Assembly: GCF_028802875.1 (NCBI RefSeq)
Contig: NZ_JARAMP010000009.1
Coordinates: 1-64,000 of the forward strand
Direction: 5' to 3'
From: Seohaeicola sp024304985
GTDB taxonomy: Bacteria > Pseudomonadota > Alphaproteobacteria > Rhodobacterales > Rhodobacteraceae
Length of the DNA stretch: 64,000 bases
The notes below the pieces were generated by a model, which was not told the DNA's origin, did not search any database, and saw only the letters and a list, made by a program, of their open reading frames with translations. Within the stretch, counting starts at the first letter, position 1. The number at the start of each line of letters is the position of its first letter. This document shows, piece by piece, positions 8,374 through 17,605 of the stretch. A program made the position numbers and the translations under genes.

Positions 8374-10055
8374 TGTGTCAGCCTCAATTTGCGGATCGAA
8401 GTGGCGATCGAGGAGAACGCGCTTCGGATCTCAAGACCGTCGACGTCGAAGGCATGGTTGGCCGAACTGGCGCAGCTGTTCAGCAGATTGCGGCCCGCCG
8501 TCGGCGCCTCGAAGGCCACGGTGTAGATGACGACGCCTTGCTCCTTGACCCGCGAACACAGGTTCAAAAGGCGGTTGTTCATCACCGACACCTCGTGCGG
8601 GCCGGAACCGATCACCGTACCTGTGCGGGTGCGCAGCAAGTCCATCCGGCTGGCCAACGTTCCGCCCAAGGGGCGCACGTATAGGTGATGCGCGACCCAG
8701 GCGACACGCGCCCGCTGCCAGACCTCTTCCCATGTCAGTTGCACCGCCGTGCCCATGTTGGTGGCGCTCGAAGCACCTTCGGGGCGGTTGTTCCAGCTGT
8801 TGTTGGACGGCCAATAGAACGGATTGCTGGCGCGGTCATGGCGGATCGACAGGCGGTTGTTGCTGGTGTTACGCCAGACCGGAGAGGGACCGGACCGGAA
8901 CGGATCGTTTATGTATTCATTCGGCCAGTGTTCGCCGTCCGTCATCAGAACCAGAACCTTCAGAACCTCAGGGTCGTCATAGGCAAGGGGTCGTCCCGCG
9001 AAGGGGGCGATCACCACGCCTTCGTTCACCAGTTCGGTGACAACGCTGCGCGCACTCGGATCCAGCAGCGCCGATCCCCAACGCACGCCCGCGTCAATCG
9101 AGGTCGCGCCCACCGGCTGAAGGGCGGTGATGTGGTTCTTGAGGGCCGTCACGTTGTTGCTGTGAACACGGACGCGGTTCACCGGGTTAGGATCGCACCA
9201 GCGGTTCACAGTCGATGGCGTCATATTGGTCGTGCTGTAACTGCCGCTGGTATTCGAACTGTTATAGGTATCCGCGAACACGTGCTGCGGCATCGGCAGA
9301 ATGGGCGACAGGGCCGCCGTGTTGTAGACGGACGACGGCAGGTCCACGCAATAGGTGTTCGTGTGCCTGTGCGTGATATTGTATTTGTCAATCAGGTCGG
9401 GGCCGATATTGACCTGTCCATTGTAGGGCACGATCGACAGGGATACCTTGTTGGCCGCGCTGTTGTCGAAGATCGCGTCGATGAACTCATGCCCGGCACT
9501 GCGCAGGTTGGTCATGCGGTTGTTGCTGCCCATCGAGCCCGAAATATCAAGGACCAGCGAGATTTCCACGTTGTCTACGCGTTCTTCCGCCGCACCAGAG
9601 GCGGGAGCGCTCATCGACTCGATGCCCAGCATGTGGACAAGCTGCGTGCTGACCGATTTGCGCGCGGTCGCACTGACCGAGCGGTAGCCCAACCCCTGGG
9701 TCACGGTCACACCGGTGACCGACCCCCCAAGCCCGGACTTGGTAAAGTAGTCGTTCACCACCATTGCGGGATCAAGGCTCTGGTCTATGTCCGCCGCGGC
9801 CAGAACGGCGCGGTCCAGAGTGCTTTGCAACTTGGCGCGTTCCATTTCGAAGCGCATCAGGTCCACGCCCAACGCGCCCAGAAAGAGTATGATCAGAAAC
9901 ATGAATACCGAAAAGACCACAAGGCTGCCATCCTCGGCCCGTTGAAAACGGCCAAGGCTCCAGCGCCCGCGAGGGGCGGCCGGACGAGAGGCTGGTGCCG
10001 CATGATGCACATAATGCATCATGGACGGCCGAATCTTCCAGGAAGTATCTGCCAT
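8370..10055 (-). CDS. TadG-like protein with von Willebrand A domain
   Basis: A 561-residue (from 10055) protein. A TadE/G-like membrane helix (about residues 41-62, DGSLVVFSVFMFLIILFLGA) is followed by a von Willebrand factor A domain whose metal site is visible as LVLDISGSMGS (about 168-177), with LMTDGEH later. The vWA part contains long Asn/Ser-rich inserts. Known TadG-type proteins are surface or periplasmic factors that help Flp pilus-mediated adhesion. The frame is open to a TTG at 10082; ATGs at 10055 and 10019-10024 are both possible starts. It leads a three-gene operon. Confidence 0.85.
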   Translation of the reverse strand: MADTSWKIRPSMMHYVHHAAPASRPAAPRGRWSLGRFQRAEDGSLVVFSVFMFLIILFLGALGVDLMRFEMERAKLQSTLDRAVLAAADIDQSLDPAMVVNDYFTKSGLGGSVTGVTVTQGLGYRSVSATARKSVSTQLVHMLGIESMSAPASGAAEERVDNVEISLVLDISGSMGSNNRMTNLRSAGHEFIDAIFDNSAANKVSLSIVPYNGQVNIGPDLIDKYNITHRHTNTYCVDLPSSVYNTAALSPILPMPQHVFADTYNSSNTSGSYSTTNMTPSTVNRWCDPNPVNRVRVHSNNVTALKNHITALQPVGATSIDAGVRWGSALLDPSARSVVTELVNEGVVIAPFAGRPLAYDDPEVLKVLVLMTDGEHWPNEYINDPFRSGPSPVWRNTSNNRLSIRHDRASNPFYWPSNNSWNNRPEGASSATNMGTAVQLTWEEVWQRARVAWVAHHLYVRPLGGTLASRMDLLRTRTGTVIGSGPHEVSVMNNRLLNLCSRVKEQGVVIYTVAFEAPTAGRNLLNSCASSANHAFDVDGLEIRSAFSSIATSIRKLRLTQ

Positions 10056-10484
10056 CGGATGAACCACTAGACCTCGAATCAACCTGCCGAAGAATTAACG
10101 GGGCAGGGGTGCAGGAAATTCTGCTACTGGTAATAAATGCCCAAGGACTATGGCTGAAATTTGGCTGCTCTGCAAAAATTTCCGTTCATTTACATGATGT
10201 TGTGGAATTTATCCTTGGTTTTTCGGCGGATTGTTGCGCGCAGGGAAACAGGATGGCGGGGATCAGTCTTTCTTCTGTCCTTCATGTGCGGCCTGAAACT
10301 GGCCCCTCCGGCAGGCCCGCGTCCTGCTGGTCCCGGGCAGATCGGGCATCTGGCCTGTTCTGTTCGCCAAGGTTGATAAAAAGGTGCACAAAAACGAGGC
10401 AACTGGTAACCCTTGGTTCAGAGGTTGCAGCGATTGTGGCGCTGGCGGACCTCGGGGCCCCGCAGGACAGAGGGAGTGATGCGC
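10056..10484. other. Gene-free stretch upstream of glutamate dehydrogenase
   Basis: About 430 bp separate the divergent vWA gene and gdh. The first two-thirds (about 10085-10260) are clearly more AT-rich than the surrounding genes. It must hold the promoters of both genes, but I cannot single out a convincing site. AGGGA at 10471-10475 is the ribosome site for gdh. Frames that read through it have no recognisable protein features. Confidence 0.5.
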
Positions 10485-11915
10485 ATGACCGAACCCAAGG
10501 AAACCAGCTTCCGCGAAAGCGTCGATCTGATGTTCAACCGCGCCGTCGCGCTGATGGACCTGCCGCCGGGGTTGGAAGAAAAGATCCGCGTCTGCAACTC
10601 AACCTATACGGTCCGTTTCGGTGTTCGTCTGCGTGGACAAATTCACACATTTACCGGATATCGCTCGGTCCATTCCGAACATATGGAGCCGGTAAAAGGC
10701 GGCATCCGCTATGCGATGGGCGTCAATCAGGACGAGGTCGAGGCGCTGGCCGCCCTGATGACCTACAAATGCGCTCTGGTCGAGGCGCCTTTTGGCGGTT
10801 CCAAGGGCGGTCTCAGGATTGATCCGCGCGAATATGACGAGCATGAGCTGGAGCTGATCACCCGCCGCTTCGCCTATGAGTTGATCAAACGCGACCTGAT
10901 CGACCCGGCCCAGAACGTGCCCGCCCCCGACATGGGCACCGGCGAGCGTGAGATGGCTTGGATTGCCGATCAATATGCCCGGATGAACACCACCGATATC
11001 AACGCCCGCGCCTGCGTGACCGGCAAGCCGCTGAACGCGGGCGGCATTGCCGGACGGGTCGAGGCGACGGGCAGGGGTGTGCAATACGCGCTGCGCGAAT
11101 TCTTCCGCCACCCCGAGGATATGGCCGCCGCCGGCCTGACCGGCACGCTGGATGGCAAGCGGGTGATCGTGCAGGGCCTCGGCAATGTGGGCTATCACGC
11201 GGCCAGCTTCCTGCGGGACGAGGATGGGTGCAAGATCACTGGCATCATCGAGCGTGACGGTGCGCTGGTCGATGCGCGGGGTCTGGACGTGAACGCTGTC
11301 CGCGACTGGATCGCCAAGCATCAGGGCGTCAAGGGCTTTCCCGGTGCCGAATATGTCGAGAACGGCGCCCTCGTGCTGGAAGAGGATTGCGATATCCTGA
11401 TCCCGGCCGCGCTGGAAGGCGTGATCCATCGCGGCAACGCGGACAGGATCAAGGCGCCTCTGATCATCGAAGCTGCCAATGGTCCGATCACGGCCGGGGC
11501 CGATGACATCCTGCGCGACAAGGGCACCGTCATCATCCCCGACATGTATGCCAATGCGGGCGGGGTCACGGTGTCATATTTCGAATGGGTCAAGAACCTC
11601 AGCCATATCCGCTTTGGCCGGATGCAGCGCCGCGCCGAGGAGGCGCGCACGCAGCTTCTGGTGGACGAATTGGAACGTCTGGACCGCTACCTTGGCGATG
11701 CCTGGGCCTTGCGTCCTGCGTTCAAGGAAAAATACCTGCGCGGCTCGGACGAGCTGGAACTGGTGCGCTCGGGCCTGGATGACACGATGCGGATTGCCTA
11801 TCAGTCGATGCGCGAAGTCTGGCACGCGCGCGGCGACGTCAAGGACCTGCGCACGGCGGCCTATATCGTCTCCATCGGCAAGGTGGCCGCCAGCTACCGG
11901 GCCAAAGGCATCTGA
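10485..11915 (+). CDS. NAD(P)-dependent glutamate dehydrogenase (Glu/Leu/Phe/Val family)
   Basis: A 476-residue cytoplasmic enzyme that interconverts glutamate with 2-oxoglutarate and ammonia. The N-terminal dimerisation/catalytic domain has KGGIRYAMGVNQDEVEALA and the Lys-containing PFGGSKGGLR loop (about 95-125). The C-terminal Rossmann domain contains VIVQGLGNVGYHAA near 230. I chose the ATG at 10485 because AGGGA at 10471 has proper spacing; the ATG six bases upstream is too close. It lies before the sarcosine oxidase genes on the same strand, separated by a strong hairpin, so it is probably a separate transcript. Confidence 0.92.
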   Translation: MTEPKETSFRESVDLMFNRAVALMDLPPGLEEKIRVCNSTYTVRFGVRLRGQIHTFTGYRSVHSEHMEPVKGGIRYAMGVNQDEVEALAALMTYKCALVEAPFGGSKGGLRIDPREYDEHELELITRRFAYELIKRDLIDPAQNVPAPDMGTGEREMAWIADQYARMNTTDINARACVTGKPLNAGGIAGRVEATGRGVQYALREFFRHPEDMAAAGLTGTLDGKRVIVQGLGNVGYHAASFLRDEDGCKITGIIERDGALVDARGLDVNAVRDWIAKHQGVKGFPGAEYVENGALVLEEDCDILIPAALEGVIHRGNADRIKAPLIIEAANGPITAGADDILRDKGTVIIPDMYANAGGVTVSYFEWVKNLSHIRFGRMQRRAEEARTQLLVDELERLDRYLGDAWALRPAFKEKYLRGSDELELVRSGLDDTMRIAYQSMREVWHARGDVKDLRTAAYIVSIGKVAASYRAKGI

Positions 11916-11920
11916 AGCAG

Positions 11921-11957
11921 GTCGCCCCTTGTTGTCCGGACCGGACAAGGGGGCGAC
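11921..11957 (+). terminator. Hairpin downstream of glutamate dehydrogenase
   Basis: GTCGCCCC plus TTGTCCGG on the left pair with CCGGACAA plus GGGGCGAC on the right (11921-11957), with a small bulge. It begins five bases after the gdh stop. There is no T-run, so termination is likely but not textbook intrinsic. Confidence 0.55.
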
Positions 11958-12086
11958 CACCCCGCAACCGCAACAGGCGCGCGATATGCGACGAACTCTG
12001 TCGCGAACGGGCAAGGCTTTTCCGATTGCCTGTTGAAAACTCCGCCCCGAACCGGTTCACTGACCGGAACAGAGGGGACAGGCAAG

Positions 12087-13340
12087 ATGCGCTTTTCGGG
12101 CCTTCGGGTGCTGACAGAGGGTCTCACGGGCAACCGGGGCTGGGGGCCGCACTGGCGTGACCCCGCACCGAAATCCGACTATGACATCATCATCATCGGC
12201 GGGGGCGGGCACGGCCTGTCCACCGCCTATTATCTGGCGCGGGAACATGGGCTGACCAATATCGCCGTGCTGGAAAAGGGCTATATCGGCAGCGGCAATA
12301 TCGGGCGCAACACCACCATCGTGCGCGCCAACTACTTCCTGCCTGGCAATTCCGAATTCTACAGCCATTCCCTGAAACTGTGGGAGGGGCTGGAGGCCGA
12401 TCTGAACTACAACGTCATGCATTCGCAACGCGGCCTGATCAACCTGTTCCATTCCGACGGGCAGCGCGATGCCTTTGCCCGGCGCGGCAATGCGATGATC
12501 AATCAGGGCGATGATGCCGTGCTGCTGGATCGCGACGGCGTGCGCAAACACCTGCCCTATCTCGATTTCGACAATACCCGCTTTCCGATCTATGGCGGGT
12601 TGCTGCACCCGCGCGGCGGCACCGCGCGCCATGATGCGGTGGCCTGGGGCTATGCGCGCGGCGCCGACCAGCGCGGCGTCGACTTGATCCAGAATTGCGA
12701 AGTCACCGGCATCGACATCGAAAACGGCGTCGTCAAAGGTGTGCAGACAACGCGCGGTGCAATCCGCGCGAAGAAGGTTGGCATCGTCGTCGCAGGCCGC
12801 TCGGGTCAGGTCGCGGCCATGGCGGGCATGCGCCTGCCGATCGAAAGCCATGTCTTGCAGGCCTTCGTGACCGAAGGGCTGAAACCCGTGATCGACCATG
12901 TCATCAGCTTCGGGATGGGCCATTTCTACATCAGCCAGTCCGACAAGGGCGGCTTGGTCTTTGGTGGGGATCTGGACTTCTACGCCTCTTATGCCAGCCG
13001 GGGTAATCTGCCCATGGTTGAGCATGTGATGGAGGCGGGCATGACCCTGATGCCGATGATCGGCAAGGCAAAGGTGCTGCGTTCGTGGGGCGGGATCATG
13101 GACATGACGCCCGATGGCAGCCCGATCATCGACAAGACCCCTGTCGACGGCCTCTATCTCAACTGCGGCTGGTGCTATGGTGGGTTCAAGGCTGTTCCGG
13201 GGTCGGGCTTCTCCTTTGCCCATCTGATCGCGACCGACACGCATCACGCCCCCGCCGCACGCTTCCGGCTGGACCGCTTCCGCACAGGGCGCGGGCTTAT
13301 GGACGAAGAAGGGACCGGGTCGCAGCACAATCTTCACTGA
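12087..13340 (+). CDS. soxB: Sarcosine oxidase subunit beta
   Basis: The 417-residue flavoprotein subunit of heterotetrameric sarcosine oxidase, which demethylates sarcosine to glycine and passes the one-carbon unit to tetrahydrofolate. The FAD-binding motif IIIGGGGHGLSTAYYLA is at about 36-52. The DAO-type fold continues to a C-terminal segment with LYLNCGWCYGGFKAVPGSG. The ATG at 12087 has AGAGGGG upstream. It is first in the soxB-D-A-G order, the usual arrangement. In the family this subunit carries covalent FMN and non-covalent FAD; I infer the same here. Confidence 0.95.
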   Translation: MRFSGLRVLTEGLTGNRGWGPHWRDPAPKSDYDIIIIGGGGHGLSTAYYLAREHGLTNIAVLEKGYIGSGNIGRNTTIVRANYFLPGNSEFYSHSLKLWEGLEADLNYNVMHSQRGLINLFHSDGQRDAFARRGNAMINQGDDAVLLDRDGVRKHLPYLDFDNTRFPIYGGLLHPRGGTARHDAVAWGYARGADQRGVDLIQNCEVTGIDIENGVVKGVQTTRGAIRAKKVGIVVAGRSGQVAAMAGMRLPIESHVLQAFVTEGLKPVIDHVISFGMGHFYISQSDKGGLVFGGDLDFYASYASRGNLPMVEHVMEAGMTLMPMIGKAKVLRSWGGIMDMTPDGSPIIDKTPVDGLYLNCGWCYGGFKAVPGSGFSFAHLIATDTHHAPAARFRLDRFRTGRGLMDEEGTGSQHNLH

Positions 13341-13398
13341 AGGTGCGCGCACCCACAACACCAGGACCGGGGCCAGACCCCGCAAGGACGGACGAAGA

Positions 13399-13671
13399 AT
13401 GAGGATCACCTGCCCGATCTGCGGCGAAAGGGACCGGCGCGAATTCTATTACCAGGGCGACGCCATCGCCCTGCGCCGTCCCGACGCAGATGACACGCCC
13501 GAAGAATGGGACGCCTATCTGCATCTGCGCGACAACCCCGCCGGGGTGACCCGTGACCTGTGGTATCATGAAACCGGCTGCGGCGCGTGGCTGGTCGTGA
13601 CCCGCAACACCGTCACCCATGAGGTGCTGGGCACAGCGCTCGCCTCCGATCATGGCACAGGTGCCGCATGA
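13399..13671 (+). CDS. soxD: Sarcosine oxidase subunit delta
   Basis: The 90-residue small subunit of the heterotetrameric enzyme. The N-terminal CPICGERDRREFYYQGD and the later HETGCGAWLVVTRN supply the Cys/His ligands of the single zinc site typical of this subunit. It starts 58 bp after soxB and overlaps soxA by four bases (ATGA). The length and motif order match the family. Confidence 0.95.
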   Translation: MRITCPICGERDRREFYYQGDAIALRRPDADDTPEEWDAYLHLRDNPAGVTRDLWYHETGCGAWLVVTRNTVTHEVLGTALASDHGTGAA

Positions 13672-16598
13672 GGCTGGGCAAGGGCGGACAGATCGACCGG
13701 GGACAGCGGATCAGCTTTCGCTTTGACGGGCACCGTTACGAGGGCTGCGTGGGCGACACGCTCGCCTCGGCGCTGCTGGCCAATGACATCCGGCTGATGG
13801 GCCGGTCCTTCAAGTACCACCGTCCGCGCGGCGTGCTGACCGCCGGATCGGAAGAGCCGAACGCGCTGGTCACGCTGGGGCAGGGCGCCGCGCAAGAGCC
13901 GAACCTGCGCGCGACGACGCTGGAACTCCATTACGGGCTGGAGGCGCGGTCGCAGAACGCATGGCCCTCGCTCGACCTCGACCTTCTGGCGGTGAACGAT
14001 CTTGCCGCACCCTTCCTGTCGGCAGGTTTCTATTACAAGACCTTCATGTGGCCGCGTGCCTTCTGGGAAAAGCTCTACGAGCCGCTGATCCGCCGCGCGG
14101 CTGGCCTTGGCGCGCTGTCGGGCCAGGCCAATACCGACCGCTACGCCCGCGCCTTTGCCCATTGCGATCTTCTGGTGATCGGGGCGGGGCCTGCGGGCCT
14201 GATGGCGGCGCTGACCGCCGCCCGTGCCGGGGCCGATGTGATCCTGTGTGATGAAGACACCCGCACCGGGGGCCGCCTGAACGCGGAAACGCTCTCGGTC
14301 GGCGACCAGCCCGGAGCCGACTGGGCCGCCGCCGTGACGGCGGACCTGGCCGCCATGCCCAATGTGCGGATCATGACCCGCACCACGGTGACAGGCGCAT
14401 ACGATCAGGGCACCTATGGTGCGCTGGAACGCGCAAGCCCCGCCGAGGCAGCGAGGCCGGGGGCTGCGAAGGAAACCTTCTGGAACATCGTGGCGCGTCG
14501 CGCCGTGCTGGCTGCAGGGGCGCTGGAACGCCCCATCGCCTTCCGCAACAATGACCGCCCCGGCGTGATGATGGCGGGGGCCGTGCGCGCCTATATCAAC
14601 CGCTGGGCCGTCAGCCCCGGTCAGGCCGTGACGGTGTTCGGCAACAACGACAACGCCCACCGCACCGCCGCCGATCTCTTGGCCGCAGGCGTGCATGTCA
14701 CCGCTCTGATCGACAACCGCCCGGAGGCCACCACGACGCTGGATATCCCCTTCTACAAAGGCGCGCAGGTCATTGAGGCGCATGGCCGCAAACGGCTGGA
14801 GGCGGTCAGCATCGCCACTACCTCGGGCATCGACAAGCTGCGCACCGATTGCCTTGCCATGTCGGGCGGCTGGAACCCGACGGTGCATCTGACCTGCCAT
14901 ATGAACGGTCGGCCCACCTGGAACGATACGCTTGCCAGCTTCACCCCTACACCCGGTGCCATTCCCGGTCTGGTCGCGGCGGGCGCTTGCAACGGCACCA
15001 TGTCCACCCACGGCTGTCTGGCCGAGGGCGCGCGCGTCGCCGCCCAAACCCTTGCCGATCTGGGTTTGACAGCCGCCGAGGCCACGATCCCCGCGGCCGA
15101 GGATACGCCCTATCGCATCACGCCCCTCTGGACCGTGCCGGGCAAGGGGCGCGCTTGGCTGGATTTCCAGAACGACGTGACGGTCAAGGATGTGAAACAG
15201 GCGGCGCTGGAAAACTTCCGCTCGGTCGAGCACATGAAGCGCTATACCACCCAAGGCATGGCGACCGATCAGGGCAAGAATTCCAACGTCGCATCCTTGG
15301 CCGTGCTGGCCGACGCCACCGGGCGCGGCATCCCCGAGACAGGCACCACCACCTTCCGTCCACCTTACGCCCCCGTCACCATCGCCGCCATGGGCGCGGG
15401 CGGGCAGGGCGCGGGCTTCGCGCCGCAACGCTTCACCACCTCGCACCGCGCCAGCCTCGCCGCAGGTGCCCCGATGATCGAGGCAGGGCTCTGGTATCGC
15501 CCCAGCTATTTCCCCAAAGCGGGTGAGACGACATGGCGGCAAGCCTGCGACCGTGAAGTCATGATGGTGCGAAATGCCGTGGGCATCTGTGATGTCTCGA
15601 CCCTTGGCAAGATCGACATCAAGGGGCCGGGCGCAGGCGCTTTGCTGGATTTCGTCTATACCAACATGTTCTCGACCCTGCCCGTGGGCCGCGTGCGTTA
15701 CGGGTTGATGCTGCGCGAGGATGGGCATGTCATGGATGACGGCACCACCGCGCGGCTGGGCCCGGATCACTATGTGATGACCACCACCACCGCCGCCGCA
15801 GGGCAGGTGATGCGCCATCTGGATTTCGTGCACCAGGCCTTGCGCCCCGATCTGGATGTCAGCTTCTGTTCGGTCACCGAACATTGGGCCCAGTTCGCCG
15901 TGGCGGGGCCACAGTCGCGCGATCTGCTGAACAAGCTGCTCGACACGCCTATCGACAACGAGTCATTCCCCTTCATGGCCTGTGGCGACGTGGCGGTGCA
16001 GGGCGTCGCCGGGCGGTTGTTCCGCATCTCCTTCTCGGGCGAACATGCCTATGAGATCGCGGTGCCCGCCCGCTATGGCGAAAGCCTGTTCAAGCTTTTG
16101 GTCGGTCTGGCCGAAACCATGGGCGGCGGGGCCTACGGGCTTGAGGCGCTCAATGTGCTGCGGATTGAGAAGGGCTTCATCACCCATGCCGAAATCCACG
16201 GACGCACGACCGCCTTCGATATCGGACTGGAAAAGATGATGTCCCCGAAAAAGGATTTCATCGGCAAAGCCGCTGCCGCCCGGCCCGGTCTGGTCGATCC
16301 GGATCGCGAACAACTGGTGGGGCTGAAACCCGTGGGCGCGGTCAAGCAACTGACCGCAGGCGCGCATCTTTTTGACCGCGACGCCCCCGCCACGCGCGAG
16401 AATGATCAAGGTTATGTCACCTCGGTCGGCTTCTCGCCCACGCTGGAGTCCGTCCTCGGTCTGGCCTTCCTCAAGCAGGGCCGTTCCAGACAGGGCGAGG
16501 TGATCCGCATGGTCGATCACCTGCGCCAGATCGAAACACTGTGCGAGGTCTGCAATCCCGTATTCCTCGACCCCGAGGGAGGGCGCGCCCGTGGCTGA
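13668..16598 (+). CDS. soxA: Sarcosine oxidase subunit alpha
   Basis: The 976-residue largest subunit. The N-terminal part (about 1-95) carries the 2Fe-2S-ferredoxin-like fold seen in this family without cluster cysteines (SFKYHRPRGVLTAGSEEPNA). An NAD/FAD-type Rossmann domain follows, with LLVIGAGPAGLMAALTAARA at about 165-184. The C-terminal half (about 590-970) is GcvT-like and binds tetrahydrofolate, taking the methylene group from sarcosine to form 5,10-methylene-THF. It overlaps soxD by four bases and soxG by eight, a tight operon. Confidence 0.96.
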   Translation: MRLGKGGQIDRGQRISFRFDGHRYEGCVGDTLASALLANDIRLMGRSFKYHRPRGVLTAGSEEPNALVTLGQGAAQEPNLRATTLELHYGLEARSQNAWPSLDLDLLAVNDLAAPFLSAGFYYKTFMWPRAFWEKLYEPLIRRAAGLGALSGQANTDRYARAFAHCDLLVIGAGPAGLMAALTAARAGADVILCDEDTRTGGRLNAETLSVGDQPGADWAAAVTADLAAMPNVRIMTRTTVTGAYDQGTYGALERASPAEAARPGAAKETFWNIVARRAVLAAGALERPIAFRNNDRPGVMMAGAVRAYINRWAVSPGQAVTVFGNNDNAHRTAADLLAAGVHVTALIDNRPEATTTLDIPFYKGAQVIEAHGRKRLEAVSIATTSGIDKLRTDCLAMSGGWNPTVHLTCHMNGRPTWNDTLASFTPTPGAIPGLVAAGACNGTMSTHGCLAEGARVAAQTLADLGLTAAEATIPAAEDTPYRITPLWTVPGKGRAWLDFQNDVTVKDVKQAALENFRSVEHMKRYTTQGMATDQGKNSNVASLAVLADATGRGIPETGTTTFRPPYAPVTIAAMGAGGQGAGFAPQRFTTSHRASLAAGAPMIEAGLWYRPSYFPKAGETTWRQACDREVMMVRNAVGICDVSTLGKIDIKGPGAGALLDFVYTNMFSTLPVGRVRYGLMLREDGHVMDDGTTARLGPDHYVMTTTTAAAGQVMRHLDFVHQALRPDLDVSFCSVTEHWAQFAVAGPQSRDLLNKLLDTPIDNESFPFMACGDVAVQGVAGRLFRISFSGEHAYEIAVPARYGESLFKLLVGLAETMGGGAYGLEALNVLRIEKGFITHAEIHGRTTAFDIGLEKMMSPKKDFIGKAAAARPGLVDPDREQLVGLKPVGAVKQLTAGAHLFDRDAPATRENDQGYVTSVGFSPTLESVLGLAFLKQGRSRQGEVIRMVDHLRQIETLCEVCNPVFLDPEGGRARG

Positions 16599-17142
16599 TC
16601 CTGTCGTGACGCTTTCGGCAACCACCCCCTGTGCGGGGATGCTGCCCTTGACCATCGGCACCGTGACCGTGACCGAGGTTGATCCCGGCTACCTGACGGC
16701 GCTCGCCCCCGCAAAAGGGCTTGGCGCCGCACTCAAGACCGCGCATGGCCTTGACCTGCCCGGACCCGGACAGGCGACCGGCAGTGACACTGCCCGCGCG
16801 ATCTGGTTCGGGCGCGCGCATGTGCTGCTGATGGGGCCAGCCCCCGATCCGGCATTGGCGGAACATGCGGCCCTGACCGATATCAGCGACGGCTGGGCGG
16901 TAGTGCGGCTGGACGGGGCCGGTGCCACGCAGGTTCTGGCGCGTCTCACCCCCATCGACCTGCGCGCCCATGTGTTCCAGCCCGGCCACACGGCGCGCAC
17001 CGAACTGTTCCACATGCAGTCCTCGATCACGCGGCTGGGCGATGAGGCGTTTCTCATCATGGTGTTCCGCTCCATGGCGCAGACGCTGGTGCATGACCTC
17101 AAGACAGCGATGGAGGGGGTTGCGGCCCGCGCCGGGGACTGA
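16591..17142 (+). CDS. soxG: Sarcosine oxidase subunit gamma
   Basis: A 183-residue GcvT/YgfZ-like subunit that completes the heterotetramer and helps bind folate. It uses a GTG start (MADPVVTLSA) within the last codons of soxA. The family features GDEAFLIMVFRSMAQTLVHDL near the C-terminus and a TELFHMQSSITRL-like strand are visible. It is the last gene of the sox operon; no terminator hairpin is obvious after it. No glyA or folD follows in this window. Confidence 0.93.
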   Translation: MADPVVTLSATTPCAGMLPLTIGTVTVTEVDPGYLTALAPAKGLGAALKTAHGLDLPGPGQATGSDTARAIWFGRAHVLLMGPAPDPALAEHAALTDISDGWAVVRLDGAGATQVLARLTPIDLRAHVFQPGHTARTELFHMQSSITRLGDEAFLIMVFRSMAQTLVHDLKTAMEGVAARAGD

Positions 17143-17181
17143 CATTTTAGAGCAGGTATTGTCACCCCAAGGTTGTCCAAC

Positions 17182-17517
17182 ATGATGCGCCCCGCCCTGA
17201 TGCGTCCCTTTGCCCTGATCACCGCCAGCCTGCTGGTCGTGACCGGCACCGTCGCGATTGCCGAAACCGATGCCGAGCGTGCGGCCCGTTGTGCCGGTCA
17301 GGCGCAGATCGTGGCGCAGGCCGTGGACCTGCGCGCCGGTGGCACTGACGAGGCGGGGACAACGTCCCGGCTCGAAGCCAGCGACAGCGGGATCGACCCG
17401 AAATACGCGCCCTCCGTCTCGGTGCTTGTAGGCTGGATCTACACGCTGCCGCCCGAGCAGATGACGGCCGAGGTCGCGACCGCGTTCGAGACGCAGTGCC
17501 TCGGCTACAAGCCCTGA
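17182..17517 (+). CDS. Small secreted protein, hypothetical
   Basis: A 111-residue protein with a cleavable signal peptide: MMRPALMRPFALITASLLVV, then a cleavage-like AIA at about residue 27. The mature part of about 85 residues contains two Cys (in RCAGQA and QCLGYK), which could form a disulfide, and is mostly helical. The ATG at 17182 is preferred to a TTG at 17173. It lies 40 bp after soxG and before dnaG, in its own short unit or as the tail of the sox operon. No family is recognised. Confidence 0.65.
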   Translation: MMRPALMRPFALITASLLVVTGTVAIAETDAERAARCAGQAQIVAQAVDLRAGGTDEAGTTSRLEASDSGIDPKYAPSVSVLVGWIYTLPPEQMTAEVATAFETQCLGYKP

Positions 17518-17540
17518 TCCGCGTCCGGCGTTCCTTTCGG

Positions 17541-17549
17541 TTTTCCACA
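17541..17549. promoter_or_regulatory. Relaxed DnaA box upstream of dnaG
   Basis: TTTTCCACA matches the relaxed DnaA consensus TTWTNCACA. It ends 56 bp before the dnaG start codon. One box of this quality can occur by chance, so the meaning rests on its location before a replication gene. Confidence 0.4.
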
Positions 17550-17605
17550 GTTCATCGCGCGTCCGGCCATAGCAAAGCCGGGATGCAGCCCCTATAGTCA
17601 CGGGC

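Noticed and set aside
12049..12058. GAACCGGTTC palindrome upstream of soxB as an operator
   Set aside because: A 10-bp palindrome is common in GC-rich DNA and no regulator gene is adjacent.
13650..15884. A very long open frame on the minus strand opposite soxA
   Set aside because: It is antisense to a clear, complete soxA. The translation is rich in Gly/His/Arg and has no family features; high-GC genes often give such frames.
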